Positions 34,003 to 44,397 of a DNA stretch of 64,000 nucleotides are shown piece after piece. Below the pieces are notes generated by a model, which searched no databases, was not told the DNA's origin, and was given only the letters and a program-made list of their open reading frames with translations. Position 1 is the stretch's first letter, and each line of letters begins with the position of its first letter. The translations under genes and the position numbers were made by a program. Source of the stretch: Panicum virgatum (Eukaryota; Streptophyta; Magnoliopsida; Poales; Poaceae); the NCBI RefSeq assembly GCF_016808335.1, contig NC_053137.1, positions 11,458,506 to 11,522,505 on the forward strand, in the 5' to 3' direction.

Positions 34003-34872
34003 TTAGCTAAAACTATATCTCAGAATCTAAAATCCTGTAAAGTTGAATATATTGCAATACAAAGTTAGGAACATCACAACATGAATAATCCAAAACTTTA
34101 AAACTGAAACTTCATAATTCTAAGCTAGAAGACAAAAATTGTCAGTGTCTGAGTTGTACTTTATAATCTCAAAAATAGACAAGAATTGCGAGGAACTTCC
34201 AATTTCGTGTTGGAATTTGAAAACTTGTGAGGAGGGCGAAACTGGGGTTTAATTGCCCCTAGAATTAATTGTATTGGTGGCACGTCTGAAGCGATGTCGT
34301 GGTCGTGGAATTCTTTTCCAGCTGGAGTTAGTGAGGAACGAATAAATGAATTCCTAATCCTGCCAGAAAAAGGTTTGAGGATGGTGAAAAAGGTTTAATC
34401 TGTGCACGACAACATATTTAACATTTTTATGTGTTTCGTCAAATCTTAGCCACTTAATAAATAACTCTCCGGAAATTGCTTCATAATTAAACTGAAAAAA
34501 AACCTTTGTCCATTTGGAAAAGAAAATCTAAACAACGCCAATAACCGCAGCCTATTCACAAAAAGTACCTGGAAAAGTTGAAAATTTAGTAGTGGTGCTC
34601 AGCACACAGTACAGGTTGCAAGTGTGGATCCTTTGACTCTTTGCCATTTGAACATGAGAACAGCCAGAGGATCCCTACTGGCCATGTCATTCCTCGTTCC
34701 ATCCAGTTTGCCTTACTCTAATTGATCTCTAAACAAAGCTAAATCATGGTCTTCTTTCCTACTTAATTGCATCATCTTCATTTGTCCCAAAGCACTTGAG
34801 CATCTCCATGTGTGCTGTGTGCACAACAAACAAAAGCTGCACAGTCCAGATAAGGCCTGGGCCAACTTGCTG

Positions 34873-34880
34873 TATAAAAA
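34873..34880 (+). promoter_or_regulatory. TATA box of NHL copy 3
   Basis: CTGTATAAAAAGTG lies 173 bases before the ATG at 35,053 and would give a leader of about 140 bases. It argues against in-frame ATGs upstream of 34,905. Confidence 0.6.
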
Positions 34881-35052
34881 GTGTAAAACAAAGACGAAGA
34901 CCAAGAACACAGCCAGCTCTACGAATGCTATACTTTCCTTGCTCCATCTCCAACGCATCCTTCCATTGCCGGACCTTAAATTCTCAATCCAGGGATTGCG
35001 AGGACGTCCAAGCAGAACCACCTCCGACGATCGCCGCGGCGAGAAGGCAACC

Positions 35053-35724
35053 ATGTGTGGGTGCTGCGACGGCTGCGGCGAGAGGGTCTGCTGCTGCATC
35101 CCCTACGGCGTCCGGGACGACATCAAGAACTGCCTCATCCTCCTCGCCGTCGTCGCCGGCCTCGTCGTCGTCGCCGGCGTGGTCATCGTCATCGTCATCT
35201 TCGGCGGGCCCCTCCGCCACGTGCGGATCACCGTGGAGGACGCGTCCCTCACCCGCTTCGCGCTGGTGAACGAGCCGCCGACGACCGCGCTGGCGTACAA
35301 CCTGACGGTGGCGCTGACCGTCCGCAACCCCAACTGGGCCATCGGAATCAAGCACAACAAGCCGCTGGAGGCGGCGTACAGCTTCGACGGGCAGCCGTTC
35401 GAGCGCGTGCAGGTCGCCGACAAGGGCGAGAAGCTCGGCGCCCGGAAGACGGTGGTGTACCGCCTCGCGTCGGGCTCGGAGGGCCGGGCGGCGGCGCTGG
35501 GCAACGCCGGCGAGGCCGAGTTCAGGAAGGAGAACGCGACGGGGGTGTTCGAGCTGGAGGTGGCCGTCACCGGCAAGTTCAAGTACACGCTGCGCAAGAC
35601 CAAGTGCAAGATCGAGGCCACCTGCCCGCTCAAGCTGCAGCTCGCGCCGCCGGGGACGACGGCCGTCGTCGCGTTCCAGAAGGTCGACTGCAAGCTCGCC
35701 AAGTCGGATGATAAGTACTGCTAG
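35053..35724 (+). CDS. LEA_2 / NHL protein, copy 3
   Basis: Intronless, 223 residues. The ATG at 35,053 sits in ACCATGT, a good plant context, and starts MCGCCDGCGERVCCC, aligning with the Cys-rich heads of its paralogues; longer in-frame extension upstream would be leader. A transmembrane helix (about residues 28-52, LILLAVVAGLVVVAGVVIVI) precedes the LEA_2 domain: LAYNLTVALTVRNPNWAIGI, KPLEAAYSFDGQPFERVQV, GNAGEAEFRKENATGVFELE and CPLKLQLAPPG. The end is KLAKSDDKYC, keeping the family's terminal Cys. This is the only plus-strand member of the cluster. Role by family: membrane-anchored protein of defence or stress response; partner unknown. Confidence 0.93.
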   Translation: MCGCCDGCGERVCCCIPYGVRDDIKNCLILLAVVAGLVVVAGVVIVIVIFGGPLRHVRITVEDASLTRFALVNEPPTTALAYNLTVALTVRNPNWAIGIKHNKPLEAAYSFDGQPFERVQVADKGEKLGARKTVVYRLASGSEGRAAALGNAGEAEFRKENATGVFELEVAVTGKFKYTLRKTKCKIEATCPLKLQLAPPGTTAVVAFQKVDCKLAKSDDKYC

Positions 35725-37070
35725 CCTGGAGGTGGTTTGATTTAGATGGAGTTCAAGTGTATGGGGTTGCTTGTGATTTCTACACCATTGTTTGTGGTTG
35801 GTGCTGGTTGCGATTGAATTGTTCTCTGAATTCATTCTTTTGCTTGCGAGATGTATGAACAAGATTTGCTTAGCTTTCTTGAAACTTGAACAATCGAGCT
35901 TTCTTCTGCTTGAAATTTGAAAAGGATTGACTTGCTAAGACGAAATGCTTATGCTATTTCCATGTGGTTCTTGGACAATGCTTTGATTCTTGGCAAAATG
36001 CCAACACGCAGGACAAAGCAGGCTGGTCATGTGCCGGTAGTTGGTCTATTCTTTAACTAGTACTGTTTTTTTTTCAGTGGATTCATCATCAACTAGTAGT
36101 TAACTAATACACTGAACCATCAGCCATTTGTTTAAGGAAAAATACATAGGACCGCGTTCCTGGCATGTGATGTTGAAGCCCACGATGTTTTTTTTTTGTT
36201 ACTATAACTATTCGATAACTTGGATGGCATAATTTCATAGTTGACCAATCACCAAATTTCTGTTATAGCCTCAAAATATTTAATTTTGACATGTGAACAT
36301 CTATTAGATCCAATGTTTAGGTTTTCCCGAGAATTTACCAGATTTTTTTGGAATTTCCTTTTTTCTACACGGATTCCCGGCTAATTGCCTATGAAGTGCG
36401 GAACCTTCATTATATTTCCAAGAAAATATTTGTATCTCTCATGCATAGACTTTCAGTCATCATAATTCTCTTTTTCATAATATTATTACTAATTATTCAC
36501 TTATGATGTCGCTATATTATGGAATTTGATCTTAACATACACATAGTTATGCATTCAGTTTTATTTTAAAAAATTGGGTGTGACGTACTCCCTCTAGTTA
36601 TACAAGGTGCTGTTTTCGGTTGTCATTCAACGAGATAAACTTCGACATTAACATTTCTTAGTGTTTAATAAATTGAACTTCTGAAAATGGTATAGCAATC
36701 TTTTTATTTTTCAAAAACAGTCTGGTAGAATTAAAATTTGTACCACTTTGTGTTAAATAATGGCCAAGATTGCTCAATATTGCACAAAAGATTTACTTAG
36801 TCTCAATATTGCTTGTTTCAGTCTTGATCAAGAAGAAATCCTTTAATCCATGACGAATTTTATAAATGTTTGTCACAGATTTCTAAAGAGCCCATATGAG
36901 CTCTAATTTGGGCCTAGTTTCTATGACAAATCTCTGTAAATATCACATAATGAAAATGGAATTCGTCATGAATTTGATATTGTGCTCAAACCACATGTGG
37001 TAGTGGACAATGGCGTGTTAGTGGTAGTGGATTTGGTGCTTTTTGGTGTTTCGTCATGTGTGTTTTCTAA
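35725..37070. other. Intergenic, AT-rich
   Basis: 3' UTR of the NHL gene, then AT-rich sequence. A Stowaway-like terminus (ACTCCCTCTAGTTATAC) occurs near 36,586 without a convincing partner. No gene was recognised. Confidence 0.5.
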
Positions 37071-37079
37071 GGTGGTGTC

Positions 37080-37543
37080 GAATATTTTTTTTATTTTTAA
37101 CCTATTTTTGGTTTTATTTTAAAAATAACTCACCCGAACAAATATTTGCAGATCTAACCCTTTTGGTCGCGCCGAGCATCATGGCGAGACAAAAACACTC
37201 TGTCGCGCCACATGTATTGGCGTGACACGGTGTGCCACGTTGGCACGCATCGGAGGGCTCGGAAAGGGTTTGCCAGTGCATATTTCACGTGTCAAGCTTG
37301 TCACGCCACTCCTACCGGCGTGACAGTACAGCCTTGTCACGCCACCCCCGCCGCCGTGACAAGGTCTGATCTTAGAAAAATCATAACTTTTTCATACTAA
37401 CTCGGATGGAGATGATTTTTATATGAAAATTGTAGCTCTCAACGAGATCTACAACTTTGTAGTTTTGAGTTTTTTTCATTTGAAGTCACTGAGATGGTTA
37501 AATTATTGATTTAAACTTTTAACAGCATATTAAACACTTGTAT
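37080..37543 (+). repeat. Left terminal inverted repeat
   Basis: Contains repeated GTCACGCCA words in both orientations (TTGTCACGCCACTCC, CGGCGTGACAGT, CTTGTCACGCCACCC) and the segment GCAGATCTAACCCTTTTGGT, all matched in the right arm. Confidence 0.9.
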
Positions 37544-38872
37544 TGTCACACGAGTCTATTTGATAACTTTGATTTATCGACCCACATTCTGATATATGAA
37601 ATAATGTGAACTAAATAATAATAATTTGATAAGAAATACAATGAGAAATCAAAATATATCATCGTTGAGTATGAAATATAATGTAACACCTTAGATATTA
37701 ATTATAGTTATAACCTAGATCAAGTAACTTTTTGAAAGATTAAGACCTTAAAATATGATAACAGCTTGAAAAGGATACAAATGTGTAGGTTTTATACTAC
37801 TAATTTAGTAGTTTAGACTAGATCCGTACTCGTGCGTGGTTGAAAAATTTTGAAGCATCAATTTCACAATAAAGGGTTAAAGAAAGCATAAAGAATAGCT
37901 ATCCAAACAAAGAATATGCATGCAAATCATAACTCCCATGATCATGCGCGCACGAAGCATATGCATTTTCAGTATTATTTACTCCAGACAATGCTAAATC
38001 TTGAGTTGTTGCTAGAGGGTGACAACCACCAGCCATAATACTTTTGCAAGATAATATGAGACGCTATAATTTTTTGATATCCCAGGTAAAATAGGTTGAA
38101 AAAATATTTCCAAGAATTTTACATCAATAGTATGTCGCAAATAAGTGATTAGTGTATCTAGACATGAATGTTGTTCGCCGCTATAAGGGATTAGTGGGAG
38201 AAAATCGGGCTTAAAAATAACACATATATTTATTCCTTGTTGCCCATTTATGGCACTCCGATCAGGAAGTATTGTTTTATCCTTAGACTGTTGACGGCCA
38301 TTGAGAGCCGCTTGAGTGAATGGGGAGTCCAGCGCGACGACAACGAGCATGAGGACTGCCGCCGCCGCTCGCGCGTCCGCCCTGCTCTTCTCCCCACTTG
38401 GCCTGCGCGAGCCCGGAGGTTGGTGGAGGTGGTGGAGTGAGAAACCGTCAGGAGACATGTGAGCGGGAAGCATAGGGCAGGTGAGGCGGATCCGGGTAGA
38501 GAGCCGCGAGTGGCTCTACTGGCGGAGGCAACGTGGATGTTACAAGTTTAATAGTGTAGAGATAAAGTGAGTACTTTTAGTTGTTCTTCATCCTATATAT
38601 CCTTTTCGATCGCACCACATGCTTGGGCTAGCCAAGACCATCACTTGAGGTGCCTCCCATAGATCCCACCACTCTAGATATTAAAGCTATCATTAATAAT
38701 ACCTAGAGTGTTACGTTATATTCCATACTAAACAATTATAGTTTGATTCCTCATTATATTCCTTATCAAATTATATTTGTTAGTCCATTCTAATTCATAT
38801 ATTGAATATTATATAAAACATAATTGGTGGAATCATAATAAACATGTCAAGTTGGAGACGATCCGATAGAGG

Positions 38873-39334
38873 TACAAGTGCTTAATATGTTGTCGAAAGC
38901 TTTAATCAATAATTTGACCATTTTAGTGACTTCAAATGAAAAAACTCAAAACTACAAAGTTGTAGATCTCATTGAGAGCTACAATTTTCATATAAAAATT
39001 ATCTCCATACGAGTTCGTATGAAAAAAAATTATGATTTTTATAAGATCAGACCTTGTCACGTCGGCTGGGTGGCGTGACAAGGTTGTACTGTCATGCCGG
39101 TGGGAGTGGCGTGACAAGCTTGACACATGGAATATGCGCTGGCAGATCATTTCTAAGCGCTCCGAAGCGTGCCAACATGGCACACCTTGTCACGCCAATG
39201 CATATGGCGCGACAAAGTGTTTTTGTCACGCCACGCTACACGGTGCGACCAAAAGGGTTAGATCTGCAAATATTTGTCCGGGTAGATTATTTTTAAAATA
39301 AAATAAAAAAATAGGTTAAAATAAAAAAATATTC
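38873..39334 (-). repeat. Right terminal inverted repeat
   Basis: Inverted counterpart of 37,080-37,543, with mismatches scattered over the arm and one or two length differences in A/T runs. Confidence 0.9.
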
Positions 39335-39523
39335 TGTGGTGTCATATAGGTGTGGTATAATGTTTCTCCTTTTCTCAGGTGGCGGTATTGATCTCTTCCT
39401 CTAAATGAAAATTGATTTTTTTTACGAATGAGCTCAAGACGGTGAACAATGGTGCAGTATGCATACCTACTTATTTCTCATTTTAACCATCTTCTTTAAA
39501 AACATAAATTATACTTCCTTTAA

Positions 39524-39660
39524 GTTCTGTTGGCTGCTTCTCTAGCCAACCAACAATATTTTCTCTCACACCAAACCAGCCACCAGCCAGCCAGCGGTAA
39601 TTTTCTCTCACGACAAACCAGCACCAGCCACCAGCCAACAGCCGCAGCCAGCAGAACAGT
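39524..39660. mobile_element. Short MITE-like element with CTGTTGGCTGC ends
   Basis: Left TCTGTTGGCTGC and right GCAGCCAGCAGAACAG are inverted, and the interior is rich in CAGCCAC and CCAGC words. Family unnamed. Confidence 0.65.
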
Positions 39661-40169
39661 GTTACCTAGGATATCGGCATGATCGACAAACTAAGGTTAC
39701 ACTTTAAGCAACCATTTTTATAAAGACATATGGCATTCCAAAAGAATGTAATTTAATATTTTAAAATTATTTTTCACAATTAATCTAGTAATAACATAAA
39801 TCTTATATTGTGAATCAATGTAATTTTTGTATATTGATGGTCAAACTTAACAAAATTTGACTGACAAAATTCCTAAAACGACATGCATTTTGAATAGGAT
39901 GGAATACAATGTTGAAAGGTGAGGTAGTTAACCAAGTGATAAGTTTTTTTTATGAAGGCCCAAATCGCATTCATTTTATTTGCCAAGCGATGACCCCAAA
40001 TTAATTAATAAACATAATCCACTCTATAATTCACATGGACCCACCATTCTAATAATTGTTTTAGTTAAGTTGAGACACAATGGTTCAGAAAAGTTGGACT
40101 TGTCCTCACACTGCTTGTCATTTCAACCATCTCGCATATACCCTTAAAATCAGAAAATCAGCACGCACG

Positions 40170-40375
40170 CATAGTATCTCATAAAACTCGACCGGAGGGG
40201 GAAGCGACCTTCGGCTTCTCAGCTGAGAACACCCACCCCCGAATGTTGGCTTGTCTAGCCAGGGGGATTTTTTAACCTCAGACTGAAATTCACTCCCATA
40301 CCATACCTGGAGTCGAATCCAAGACCTGATGAGTACTGCCAGAGCCATCTAACCAAAGTCAGCTAGAGGCTCTTT
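40170..40375 (-). mobile_element. tRNA-derived SINE (p-SINE-like)
   Basis: On the minus strand the head reads GAGCCTCTAGCTGACTTTGG, then a B-box-like GGATTCGACTCC about 50 bases on, followed by a body with CCCCCTGGCTAGACAAGCC. The tRNA-like head and length suit a grass SINE. The exact family is not certain. Confidence 0.65.
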
Positions 40376-40746
40376 CGCCGTAGGCATAGTATCTCAAGAA
40401 ACAGTGTTTTACCAAAATCACAAGGAAGAGCATATGGCTCTTCACATATATATCGATGGTGGAAATCAAACTGCAAATATTAATAATTTAACCTGCACAA
40501 TTTATGCTTGCATCTAGCGAGAATGAATAACAAATTTGGAGCTCAACTGATTATAACATGCTGTCATATATATAGTACATAATAACAAACACACATTACA
40601 CACATTGACCAACATATATAAACTTGCAACACGACAACAGCTAACAATAATCATATATCCATGCGACCTTATTACCTTGAAATTAACACAAATGCAACTA
40701 AGATGATAATTAGCTAGTAGGATTAGTTCCTAGCTTTGCGTACTAG

Positions 40747-40796
40747 CAGTTGTTCCTCCGGCGCTTTGACCGAGCTAGAGTTCCCACTTGATGTTT
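40747..40796 (-). pseudogene. Relic of the 3' end of an NHL gene
   Basis: On the minus strand, ATCAAGTGGGAACTC, then GCGCCGGAGGAACAACTGCT and a stop, aligns with the family ending (GTCAAGTGCGAGCTC...CCGGAGAAGAACTGC plus stop) with a few substitutions and a small insertion. Upstream coding sequence is not recognisable. This would be a fifth, decayed cluster member. Confidence 0.5.
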
Positions 40797-41178
40797 AGGA
40801 GACCCTACGAGCTTTAGGGGATGCGAGTCTGGATCTCAAAGCAAGAAATAAAGGGGAGTTAAAAATGAAGACCAAGTGAGACCCTCTACTTCTTATTGGT
40901 GTCACGTACCACTTGCAACAAATTAAACAGAGAATTAAGCTTCGCAAACTAACAAAGCAAGGTTGTTACGAGCGAGAGCAGTGACTAGCTACCTAACTGC
41001 AGAAGATTATTAAACAGCAAGTTCCATAGTTTTGGTTCGTGCAGTGCAGAGTGCCAGAGTGCAGACGAAACGCATTGCAAACTAACACCAAACATGCATG
41101 ACAACTAACAGTCGATCGCCACCAGCATCAGCTTGCAGAGATTATTTATGAACATCATCATCCGGCATTTTCGGCGGC

Positions 41179-41826
41179 CTAGCAGTGCTTCTCTGCCTTG
41201 GCGAGCTTGCACTTGACCTTCTGGAACACGACGGCCGCCGGCGCCGCCTGCCCCGGCGGCGCGAGCTGGAGCTTGAGCGGGCAGGTGGCCTCGATGGCGC
41301 ACTTGGCGGGGCGCGCCGTGTACTTGACCTCCCCTCTCACCGCCACCTCCACCTCGAACACCCCCGTGGCGTTCTCCCTGGCGAACTCGGCGACGCCGGC
41401 GTTGCCCAGCGACACGGGCGCGCCGCCGGAGCCCGACGTGAGCCTGTACACCCTGGTCTTGCCGGCGGGGAGCTTGTCGCCCTCGCCGGCGAGCCGCACG
41501 CGGTCGAACTGCTGGCCGTCGAAGCTGTACGCGGCGTCGAGCGGCTTGGTGTTGGCCATGCTCATCGCCCAGTTCGGGTTGCGGACGGTGAGCGTCACCG
41601 AGAGGTTGTACGCGAGCGCCGGCGCGCCGCCGCCGCCGACGAGCGCGAGGCGCGTCAGGGAGGCGTCGTCCACGGTGACACTCACGTGGCGGACGAAGCC
41701 GAAGGCGGCGACGAGGACGGCGACGAGGGCGACGGCGGCGAGGATGGCGAGGCAGAGGATGCACCACCAGAAGTCCCGGCAGCTGTAGCAGCGGCAGTCG
41801 TCGCAGCACTCGTCGAGCAACCCCAT
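41179..41826 (-). CDS. LEA_2 / NHL protein, copy 4
   Basis: Intronless, 215 residues from ATG 41,826 (MGLLDECCDDCRCYSC). Head with six cysteines, transmembrane helix (about residues 21-46, CILCLAILAAVALVAVLVAA), then LEA_2 with LAYNLSVTLTVRNPNWAMSM, KPLDAAYSFDGQQFDRVRL, GNAGVAEFARENATGVFEVE and CPLKLQLAPPG. The end is KCKLAKAEKHC. It is closest in layout to copy 1, and the two share TGGCTGCTGCTGGGCC just upstream of the ATG. TATA-like and W-box-type words lie upstream (41,960-41,989). Family role: membrane-anchored defence/stress protein. Confidence 0.94.
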   Translation of the reverse strand: MGLLDECCDDCRCYSCRDFWWCILCLAILAAVALVAVLVAAFGFVRHVSVTVDDASLTRLALVGGGGAPALAYNLSVTLTVRNPNWAMSMANTKPLDAAYSFDGQQFDRVRLAGEGDKLPAGKTRVYRLTSGSGGAPVSLGNAGVAEFARENATGVFEVEVAVRGEVKYTARPAKCAIEATCPLKLQLAPPGQAAPAAVVFQKVKCKLAKAEKHC

Positions 41827-41959
41827 GAATGGAGCAGTGGCTTGGCTGCTGCTGGGCCGGACCTTGATTGGCTATAGGAGATTGACTCAGAAGGGCGTCA
41901 ACTGGCTAACTTTTGTTGCTGTTGATGCTGCATTGGCTTTCTGAGTTGGATGTGATGGA

Positions 41960-41989
41960 TATATATAGCATTGTGATCTTGACTTGACT
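41960..41989 (-). promoter_or_regulatory. TATA box and W-box-type words of NHL copy 4
   Basis: TATATATA at 41,960-41,967 is 134 bases upstream of the ATG. Immediately beyond it, TTGACTTGACT at 41,979-41,989 gives two overlapping TTGACT cores, and further ones occur near 41,882 (TTGACT) and 41,898 (inverted). This fits WRKY-responsive control but is untested. Confidence 0.5.
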
Positions 41990-42367
41990 TTGAGTCTTGG
42001 ATTGGAATCGTGGCTTTTATAAAGTGTAGATGATTATTAGCATAAAGTTTAGAATGACAATAAAACGACTTGGGAGTTCTCTTTTGTGATGGTCAAATAT
42101 TTTTGGTATACAGCTTGCTTAATTTTTCTACTACTACTCTATCATGGGATGAAATTAAGTCTGTATTATTACCACTCGTACATATTCCGAAAAAAAAAAC
42201 TTTACAAACCTTATATTCTACACGCTGTTGGATTGATCTCAGTGGTTAAAACCTAAATGAATAGCTGGGATATAAACAATTTAATCTCTATAATCTCTAA
42301 TGGTTTTGCCTATGATCAGTGGACAACAGCCAACAGAATTGGCGTGGATTCCTCTAGTGCACAGTAG

Positions 42368-42519
42368 TATAAATAGCGAAGATAAATATGAGAAATAAGA
42401 TAAGCTTCTGTCCTCCCTCACTCATCTCTGATCAACCATTTCTTCTACTGCAAGCACTAGGAAGAACTAGACCGACCATCTATCTATATATCTAGGTGGT
42501 TTCTTCATCTAAAGACGGT
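42368..42519 (+). promoter_or_regulatory. Orphan promoter-like segment with leader and donor site
   Basis: TATAAATAG at 42,368-42,376, then a pyrimidine-rich leader (GTCCTCCCTCACTCATCTC) with CAACC words, ending at AAGACG|GTATG, a plausible 5' splice site at 42,517/42,518. No downstream coding exon was recognised in the next 2 kb. Confidence 0.35.
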
Positions 42520-43102
42520 ATGCCTATACCTATATTAAGCATTTACATGTGATTCGTTAGGATCTAGTCTATCCAAAGCACCTAACACATGGGGATGAAA
42601 GAAACATAATGCAATGGCCAATCAAGGATAATTTGTGACAACAAAAACTAATGAATTCGAATTATTAATAAGTCCCCGACTGACCGAATGCAACATGCCC
42701 GTTTTCTCATACATAAAATGTAACTTCATCATCCATAGCAGCTGAGCTACGCTCGTTCGCATATTTATGATGTTTGAAAAGAAGCAATATATAATTGGTC
42801 CAAAAAAGACATGGATATTATGATGAAAATTCTACGTAGACTTTTACTTAACAAAATTACGATGATAAAATTTTCCAGCCCTGATCGTGGAGAACATTAT
42901 TGTTGTCACCAGAAGAGTTTTTTCTTGTTAAAAAAAGCTAAGTAATCGTGAACTACCAGAGCTAGACCCTTTTTTTTAGAATAAGTAGTCCGCCAACAAG
43001 CTTGTTTAGTGCAAAGATCAGTGTCCGTTGAGGGAATCCTGGATTCGTAATAATATAAGAATGACCTGACATCTCTTCATCACGGTCAGTCTTTACTCGT
43101 CA

Positions 43103-43119
43103 TCACGTGGCACGTGGGG
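43103..43119. promoter_or_regulatory. Tandem G-box / ABRE-like motif
   Basis: TCACGTGGCACGTGGGG holds two CACGTG cores 9 bases apart, as in abscisic-acid-response elements. No adjacent gene start was found in the right place. Confidence 0.4.
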
Positions 43120-44397
43120 GATAGTAACGCCCGCGTCCATCTGCATGCGTGCACGCGGTGGCGACGCGGTTCGCCACCATCACCTCATCGCGTCACCAGA
43201 CGAGTCGTACCGCTCCTGCCTACTGGCGGATGCGGATCTACACGCACAAGTGGATAGCGTTTGTAACTAGTCTGTGGGCCGGACTAGCCAATAATTTTTG
43301 CTCGTGGGCTGGAGGAGGAGAGGCAGCGGTTTAAGCTCTGTGGGCCTGCAGCAAAGGGTCGGAAGCCCATGTCGAGAACGTCAACCCGGGCCAGATTAAG
43401 CCTGCCTGGCCAGTCACAGAACCGGACAGAGAATTCGTTCTGAATTTCCCTTTCCAAACATGATTTTGCGAGGCCGACCTTAAATGCTCATCATTGTTGG
43501 TGACGCTATCAAAAACCATGTGTAATTTAGTGTGACACGTTACATGGTGGAATTTGGTGGCAATAAAACCGAAAGTTATTTCAAGCTGCACCACTGAGAG
43601 ACTCGTTTCCTGTTTCATTTTCAGTTGAGACGGCATATCATCCTAGCTAAACCCGAAAGGCACATTGCTCAAACTGACAAACCCAATTACAACATATTCT
43701 GAAAACTCCGTTCAACAGAAGCAATCCGGCCAAAACCTCGGCATCTGTACCCGCTCCATGTCTATCAGGACGACAAGCCAGCAGCCCAGCACAGATCAAA
43801 CAGAGTCGCCTAGACAAAAAGGCAAGCGCGAGGTCTCTCGGTGACGACTCTGTTTCTGCGTTCCCAATTTTTAAGCGACTCTGCTTTGCTCTGTTTTCAC
43901 CCGCCCCAAATTTTTTTTATCTTAAATTTTGTTTCAGAAGAAAGGCGCATTGTCACAAACCACAGCTGGATCGATCGCCAGTGTTGGAGATTTCAAATAT
44001 CAGATAGTTGGGATTGCAATGCAGCATGTTAATTCTCATCAACGGATCGAAACAAACACTATTTAAACTTGATTAGAACAGACCCAGATCTACGATGAAG
44101 AGGACTAATTAATGTGGCCACCCGAAAAAAGGCTTTGGCATCAAGACGGGTTCTCGATCGATTCTCTAGACAACAAGCGACCATAGATCAATCTATCTAT
44201 CTATCTACTAGACACGAAACTCAGACCACCATAGTTCTACCACCGCTTCTACTTGTACTACTACCACCACCAGCACCGAGCCACCGACCAAGGTAACATC
44301 AGCAGGCAATGAAGAACACACACAGACGGATCATCCCATCTCATCCCGTCCGAGGAAGAAACGCACGCGCGTGGTGGGCGGCCTGCGGGCGGGCCGA

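Larger units (their letters stand above)
31760..34860. other. Intergenic, with a GC-rich island and two MITEs
   Basis: 32,490-33,600 is strongly GC-rich and open in several frames on both strands. The longest, 367 codons on the minus strand (32,463-33,566), is compositionally Ala/Gly/Arg-rich and without a recognisable domain. I do not call it a gene, although a repeat of the kind often mis-annotated in grass genomes is plausible. The remainder is AT-rich without recognised genes. Confidence 0.45.
37080..39334. mobile_element. MULE-type DNA transposon with 460-bp terminal inverted repeats
   Basis: The left arm (37,080-37,543) reappears inverted at 38,873-39,334 with small differences. Flanking sites GGTGGTGTC (37,071-37,079) and TGTGGTGTC (39,335-39,343) match at 8 of 9 bases, fitting the 9-bp target duplication of Mutator-like elements. 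The termini are GAATATTTTTTT. The 1.3-kb interior has no transposase. It includes a GC-rich patch (38,280-38,540) and a 153-codon minus-strand ORF (38,012-38,473) with no recognised domain. The element is therefore non-autonomous. A Pack-MULE carrying a captured fragment is possible but not shown. Confidence 0.88.
41991..44397. other. Intergenic
   Basis: No coding gene seen. Holds a strong TATA box with an apparent leader and splice donor (42,368-42,519) and a tandem G-box (43,103-43,119). The rest is unremarkable AT-rich sequence. CATCTATCTATCTAT runs occur near 44,190. Confidence 0.5.

Noticed and set aside
36586..36740. Stowaway-like MITE
   Set aside because: Only one terminus is recognisable and no inverted partner was found.
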